Shown here in pieces: positions 6,917 to 9,835 of a DNA stretch of 9,835 bases (position 1 is the stretch's first letter; each line of letters opens with the position of its first letter). A model generated the notes under the pieces. That model ran no database searches and was not told the DNA's origin. It saw only the letters and a list, made by a program, of their open reading frames with translations. This stretch comes from an uncultured Acetobacteraceae bacterium. GTDB taxonomy: Bacteria > Pseudomonadota > Alphaproteobacteria > Acetobacterales > Acetobacteraceae. The stretch spans positions 1-9,835 of the forward strand of contig CAIMEK010000772.1 in the NCBI GenBank assembly GCA_903839965.1, written 5' to 3'. The translations under genes and the position numbers were made by a program.

Positions 6917-7173
6917 GAATGGGCGCAGGGGAATGTTCTATCGGGCCAGGGGCATTTGATTTCTGCTTCGACAGGTCCGGATACAGTACATACCGCTCCA
7001 GGGTGCCCCCTGAACCCGGGTGCACCCTCCACGGTGTATAAAGCCCCCCGGTCTTTATTTGCTGCCGATCCCGTGCCCGGGCCGCGGTTCCCGCGCCTTC
7101 ACCCTCCCGGAGCGATCCCGATTGTTGCCGCCGTGCGCAACGCACGCGTCGAACAACTTCCTGGCAGGTCGCG
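6917..7173. other. Non-coding stretch with several inverted repeats between the liv operon and the acyltransferase remnant
   Basis: No credible gene is visible here. Reading frames that cross it on either strand have no family resemblance. Inverted repeats seen: AGGGTGC/GCACCCT (7000-7006 and 7022-7028), ATAAAG/CTTTAT (7038-7043 and 7053-7058), CGCGG/CCGCG (7083-7087 and 7091-7095, 3-nt loop) and GTGCG/CGCAC (7133-7137 and 7141-7145, 3-nt loop). The stretch is more AT-rich in places (6940-6995, 7036-7062) than the operons to the left. It may be an old insertion junction, a regulatory region or debris. Confidence 0.5.
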
Positions 7174-7474
7174 GGCTGGTGCAGGCGAGGTTTCGCACCG
7201 AGGCGGCTTGGCAGGCGCACGGCGAGGCCGGTTGGCTGCAGCGCACCGGCATGCCGTTCCACGGGGAGAACGCCGGCTATGCCGATTTCGACGCCTTCCT
7301 GGCCGTGCTGAATACCCGCCAATGCAAGAGCATCCGCCGCGAACGTCGCGACGCGCAGAACGGTGGCCTGGAATTCGTCACCCTGCGCGGTGGAACTGGC
7401 CACGCTCTCGCCGGTCCGCCGCGAGGGCGAGCCGACGCAGGCCTTGCGTTCGCGCCCGGCCTGGCCTGTTCTGT
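7174..7474 (+). pseudogene. Decayed, internally deleted copy of the COG3146 acyltransferase gene
   Basis: This stretch aligns with the intact acyltransferase gene at 944-2101. Bases 7181-7390 match 1381-1590 without a gap, at a constant offset of 5800; by hand count 23 of 210 bases differ (about 89% identity). The encoded segment (WLQRTGM, ENAGYADFDAFLA, IRRERRDAQ, LEFVTLRGG) is therefore still readable. At about 7391 the match jumps to 2053 and then continues through the old stop region to about 2135/7474. The copy thus lacks about 461 bp, which shifts the frame, and it has no N-terminal coding part. The TAG stop has become CAG (7438-7440). The deletion ends fall in short GGCGG-type repeats (about 1590-1594 and 2050-2054). 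It cannot encode a working enzyme. It ends just upstream of the nuclease-helicase gene. Confidence 0.85.
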
Positions 7475-7501
7475 CGGCGCAACGGCCGAGGCGGAAATCA
7501 G

Positions 7502-9520
7502 ATGCTGTCCAGGAGCGTACGCGATTTTCTTCCTGAGAATCCCCAAGCGATCGCGCAGGCATTGGCCTTCGAGGCCGTCCAAAGCTACCGCACAAACGAA
7601 GCAGAGCAGTTGCGCGCGTGGCTGGAAACCGTCCGGGTGTTGCAAACGGCTTTGACGAACTGGCCGGAGGCGCTGGATTGGCGCGTGATACTGGAGTTTT
7701 CGATCCTGATCCTTGGCAGGCGCATTGACGCCGTATTGGTGACACCGGCCGGCGTAGTCGTACTGGAATTCAAGATCGGAGCCTCCACCTTCGATCTGGC
7801 GGCACTGCGACAGGTCGAGGATTACGCCCTTGATCTTCAGGATTTTCATGCCGGCAGTCGCTGCCATCCGATCGTGCCGGTGCTGGTGGCTTCACTGGCT
7901 ACCCCTGGCCCGCCAAACTGGCCGCTGCCGTTAGGCCAGGGCGTCGCCCGCACTGTGCTGCAAGCCTCCGGGGCCACGCTGGGGAAGCTGCTGCGCGACC
8001 TGACGAAATGGTTACCTGTGCCTGACCTGCTGTTGGACGTCGCGGCGTGGGAGCGCGCCCGTTATGAACCCGTTCCATACATCATCGACGCGGCTCGTTC
8101 GCTGTATGCTAAACATGACGTTGCGGAGATCGTGTCGACCAGCGCCGAACAAAAGAACCTGAAAGAAACGACTGACGCCATTCTGGCGGCGATACAGCGG
8201 GCCAGCAATCAATCTTTAAAGACCGTAATGTTTGTCACCGGCGTTCCGGGCGCCGGAAAGACGCTGTGCGGCCTCAACGCGGCCTTCGGTGTGGATCGTC
8301 GGGACGATGCAACATACCTCACGGGCAACCCCACTCTTGTGCATGTGTTGCGCGAGGCGCTCGCACGTGACGCCGCCGTGCGCGAAAAGCTACGGATTGC
8401 TGATGCGAGACGCTGGGTTGAGAAAGCAGTCAAGGCGTTGCCTCGATTTCGCGACCAGTACGTGCATACTGAGGACGTACCGGCGGAACGCGTGATCGTA
8501 GTAGATGAAGCACAAAGATGTTGGTCCAAAGCCCACGCCATGCGCAAGAGTGCAGCGCGCGCGGTGAGGCTCACAGACTCCGAGGCCGGGCATTTGCTGG
8601 ACATTATGGCCCTCCATGCGGGCTGGGCCGTGATTGTCTGCCTGATTGGTGGCGGACAGGAGATCCATGACGGCGAAGGTGGAGTAGCGGAGTGGGGCCG
8701 TGCCCTCGCCGTGCGCCCGGATTGGTCAGTGCTGGCCGCGCCCGACGTGATCGCCGCGACAGATCCGCGCCAACGCCTGCCGGACCTGCCCGGGCTGCTG
8801 CTCGATGCGCGCCTGCATCTCGACGTGCCGGTGCGCAGCATCCGCAATCCGTTCTTGGCCGACTGGGTCGATGCGGTGCTGCACCGGCGCGCCGCGGAGG
8901 CCGCCGCGATTGCCCGCGCGCACGCACCGATGCCGTTCGCATTGACGCGCGACCTCGATGCCATGCGCGCCTGGCTGCGGGCGACGTCGCGCGGCAAGCG
9001 CCGGGCCGGGCTGGTGGCCAGTTCCGGCGCCAAACGGTTGCGCGCCGACGGCATGGGCACGGAACTGCCGCACATGGACGCCGCCCTGGTGGCACACTGG
9101 TTCCTCGATCGCTGGCCGGAGGACGTGCGGGCCAGCGATGCGCTGGAAGTGCTGGGCACCGAGTTTTCGGTGCAGGGGCTGGAGCTCGATTTCGTCGGGC
9201 TATGCTGGGGCGGCGACCTGATCCGCACGCCGCGCGGCTGGCAGCCGCGGGCCTTCGTCGGCACGAAATGGCAGCGCGTGAACGACGCGGAGCGCCGCTC
9301 CAACCGGGTGAACACCTATCGCGTGCTGCTGACGCGGGCGCGCGACCGCACCGTGATCTGGGTGCCGCGCGGCGACAAGGACGACCCGACCCGGCCGCCG
9401 CATGAGTTCGACGCGGTGGCGGCGTTCCTGACGGAATGCGGGGTGGAGGAACTTGGGGCGGCGATGGTTGCGCGGGAGGCGGCGCCGGTCAGCGGCGAGG
9501 CGCTGTTTGCGCTGACGTAG
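7502..9520 (+). CDS. PD-(D/E)XK nuclease-DUF2075 helicase fusion protein (Schlafen-group-3-type helicase), probable phage-defence enzyme
   Basis: A 672-residue protein. The N-terminal domain (about 1-200) carries a PD-(D/E)XK-type pattern: RRIDAVLV with Asp76, then VVVLEFKIG with Glu89 and Lys91, and an upstream helix with the acidic residue in WRVILEFSI. The rest is a DUF2075/SLFN-g3 superfamily 1 helicase: Walker A GVPGAGKT (247-254, Lys253), Walker B VIVVDEAQR (Asp335, Glu336), a VRSIRNPF motif, LGTEFSVQGLELDFVGL (Gln558) and motif VI NTYRVLLTRARDR (Arg612, Arg614). All key residues seem intact. This nuclease-plus-helicase layout is that of single-protein defence enzymes such as staphylococcal Nhi; the role here is inferred. 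The ATG at 7502 is chosen because the family-like sequence starts there and the open frame upstream runs through the pseudogene. A weak GAGG (7488-7491) precedes it. GC rises sharply within the gene near 8640-8700. It stands alone, with a terminator 26 nt after the stop. Confidence 0.87.
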   Translation: MLSRSVRDFLPENPQAIAQALAFEAVQSYRTNEAEQLRAWLETVRVLQTALTNWPEALDWRVILEFSILILGRRIDAVLVTPAGVVVLEFKIGASTFDLAALRQVEDYALDLQDFHAGSRCHPIVPVLVASLATPGPPNWPLPLGQGVARTVLQASGATLGKLLRDLTKWLPVPDLLLDVAAWERARYEPVPYIIDAARSLYAKHDVAEIVSTSAEQKNLKETTDAILAAIQRASNQSLKTVMFVTGVPGAGKTLCGLNAAFGVDRRDDATYLTGNPTLVHVLREALARDAAVREKLRIADARRWVEKAVKALPRFRDQYVHTEDVPAERVIVVDEAQRCWSKAHAMRKSAARAVRLTDSEAGHLLDIMALHAGWAVIVCLIGGGQEIHDGEGGVAEWGRALAVRPDWSVLAAPDVIAATDPRQRLPDLPGLLLDARLHLDVPVRSIRNPFLADWVDAVLHRRAAEAAAIARAHAPMPFALTRDLDAMRAWLRATSRGKRRAGLVASSGAKRLRADGMGTELPHMDAALVAHWFLDRWPEDVRASDALEVLGTEFSVQGLELDFVGLCWGGDLIRTPRGWQPRAFVGTKWQRVNDAERRSNRVNTYRVLLTRARDRTVIWVPRGDKDDPTRPPHEFDAVAAFLTECGVEELGAAMVAREAAPVSGEALFALT

Positions 9521-9545
9521 GAAGGCCCCCTTCGCCCAGGAGCCA

Positions 9546-9592
9546 ATACCGTGGCTCGCTGATCGCGACCCACGGTATCGAGTCTTTATTTT
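9546..9592 (+). terminator. Rho-independent terminator of the nuclease-helicase gene
   Basis: ATACCGTGG (9546-9554) pairs with CCACGGTAT (9570-9578) over 9 bp. Within the loop TCGC (9556-9559) pairs with GCGA (9565-9568) around TGATC, leaving one C-C mismatch (9555/9569). A T-rich tail (TCTTTATTTT, 9583-9592) follows. The hairpin starts 26 nt after the stop codon at 9518-9520. Position and tail fit an intrinsic terminator for the plus strand; the long perfect symmetry would also suit a recombination or protein-binding site. Confidence 0.7.
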
Positions 9593-9681
9593 GCGCGCGG
9601 ACTTCCGCGTCGCCCGGCGCGCATACCAACGCCCAGGGGGAATGACTCGTTTGTGTTTTTCCCGCCGCGGAGCGGCCTTGA
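9593..9681. other. Junction without a recognisable gene
   Basis: Between the terminator and the permease remnant I see no supported gene. It has a GCGCGC pair (9594-9599 and 9617-9622), a GCCGC/GCGGC stem with a 3-nt loop (9664-9668 and 9672-9676) and a T-run (9655-9659). The permease-like frame begins only after a TGA at 9679-9681, so this stretch probably contains the break point that removed the rest of that gene. Confidence 0.4.
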
Positions 9682-9835
9682 TTCAAAACGGCGCTCAGCC
9701 TGGCGGCACTGGGCATCAACCTGCCGGGAGACGGCTTGCGCGACGTGCTGGAGTCGCGATCGCAGATCGAAGGGCGACCTGCAACGCACGCCGTCGCCGT
9801 GGACCTGCCGAGGCAGGCCCTCGGCCACGACGATA
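9682..9835 (+). pseudogene. Remnant of the C-terminus of a DppC-type (dipeptide/oligopeptide/nickel) ABC transporter permease
   Basis: From the TGA at 9679-9681 a frame runs open to the window edge. It reads TALSLAALGINLPGDGLRDV then LESRSQ at 9688-9765. This resembles the conserved end of DppC/OppC-like permeases, where a final hydrophobic helix leads into a motif of the form LNLLGDGLRDALDPR; here Pro replaces one Leu and ESR replaces DPR. There is no start codon at the beginning of the stretch and nothing of the preceding 250 or so residues, so the gene is a truncated remnant. What follows (9766-9835) I cannot identify. The match is from memory of the family motif over about 25 residues, so it is moderately certain. 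Confidence 0.55.

Noticed and set aside
6887..7501. Upstream extension of the nuclease-helicase frame to an ATG at 6887
   Set aside because: The extra 205 codons run through non-coding DNA and then the acyltransferase remnant in a wrong frame; family-like sequence starts only at 7502.
7020..7655. A 211-codon plus-strand frame containing the acyltransferase-like segment, considered as a short intact gene
   Set aside because: Only about 75 of its residues match the family. The rest is unrelated leader and out-of-frame sequence after the deletion, and it overlaps the nuclease-helicase start.
6831..7745. A 304-codon minus-strand frame covering the remnant and the start of the nuclease-helicase
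   Set aside because: Over the remnant it repeats the antisense reading of the intact acyltransferase gene, so it is a shadow, and it has no motif of its own.
1..9835. CRISPR array, tRNA, rRNA, transposase or integrase
   Set aside because: No regularly spaced direct repeats, no cloverleaf-like sequence near the accessory zone and no DDE or tyrosine/serine recombinase motifs were seen in any frame.

Overview
The window is GC-rich with strongly GC3-biased codons. It carries a class II (B12-dependent) ribonucleotide reductase, a RidA-family protein, a COG3146/DUF482 acyltransferase and a complete Liv-type ABC importer, which together suggest an alphaproteobacterium, most likely Rhodospirillales/Acetobacteraceae. 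That placement is inferred from gene content and protein style; there is no rRNA or marker gene to prove it.

Layout. 2-433 (+): C-terminal end of nrdJ. 449-916 (+): RidA-family protein. 944-2101 (+): GNAT/FemAB-like acyltransferase. 2110-2209: convergent junction with stem-loops. 6805 down to 2210 (-): a four-gene liv operon coding for a periplasmic binding protein, a LivH permease, a fused LivM-LivG permease/ATPase and a LivF ATPase. Together these make a complete importer for branched-chain amino acids or related amides/carboxylates. 6806-7170: non-coding, with a candidate liv promoter and several inverted repeats. 7174-7474 (+): a decayed, internally deleted second copy of the acyltransferase gene. 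7502-9520 (+): a 672-aa protein with an N-terminal PD-(D/E)XK-type nuclease and a DUF2075/Schlafen-group-3-type helicase. 9546-9592: a stem-loop with a T-rich tail (terminator). 9682-9835 (+): a remnant resembling the C-terminus of a DppC-type permease.

The left part (nrdJ, ridA, acyltransferase) and the liv operon look like ordinary chromosomal metabolism. The right part, from about 6840 to the end, looks like an accessory insertion zone: lower and uneven GC, pseudogene debris on both sides, and a lone nuclease-helicase. That protein is the best candidate for an interesting system, because its architecture resembles single-protein nuclease-helicase phage-defence enzymes such as staphylococcal Nhi. 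Its coding sequence also changes base composition sharply near 8640-8700, which suggests a mosaic origin. I see no tRNA, rRNA, CRISPR array, transposase or integrase in the window.
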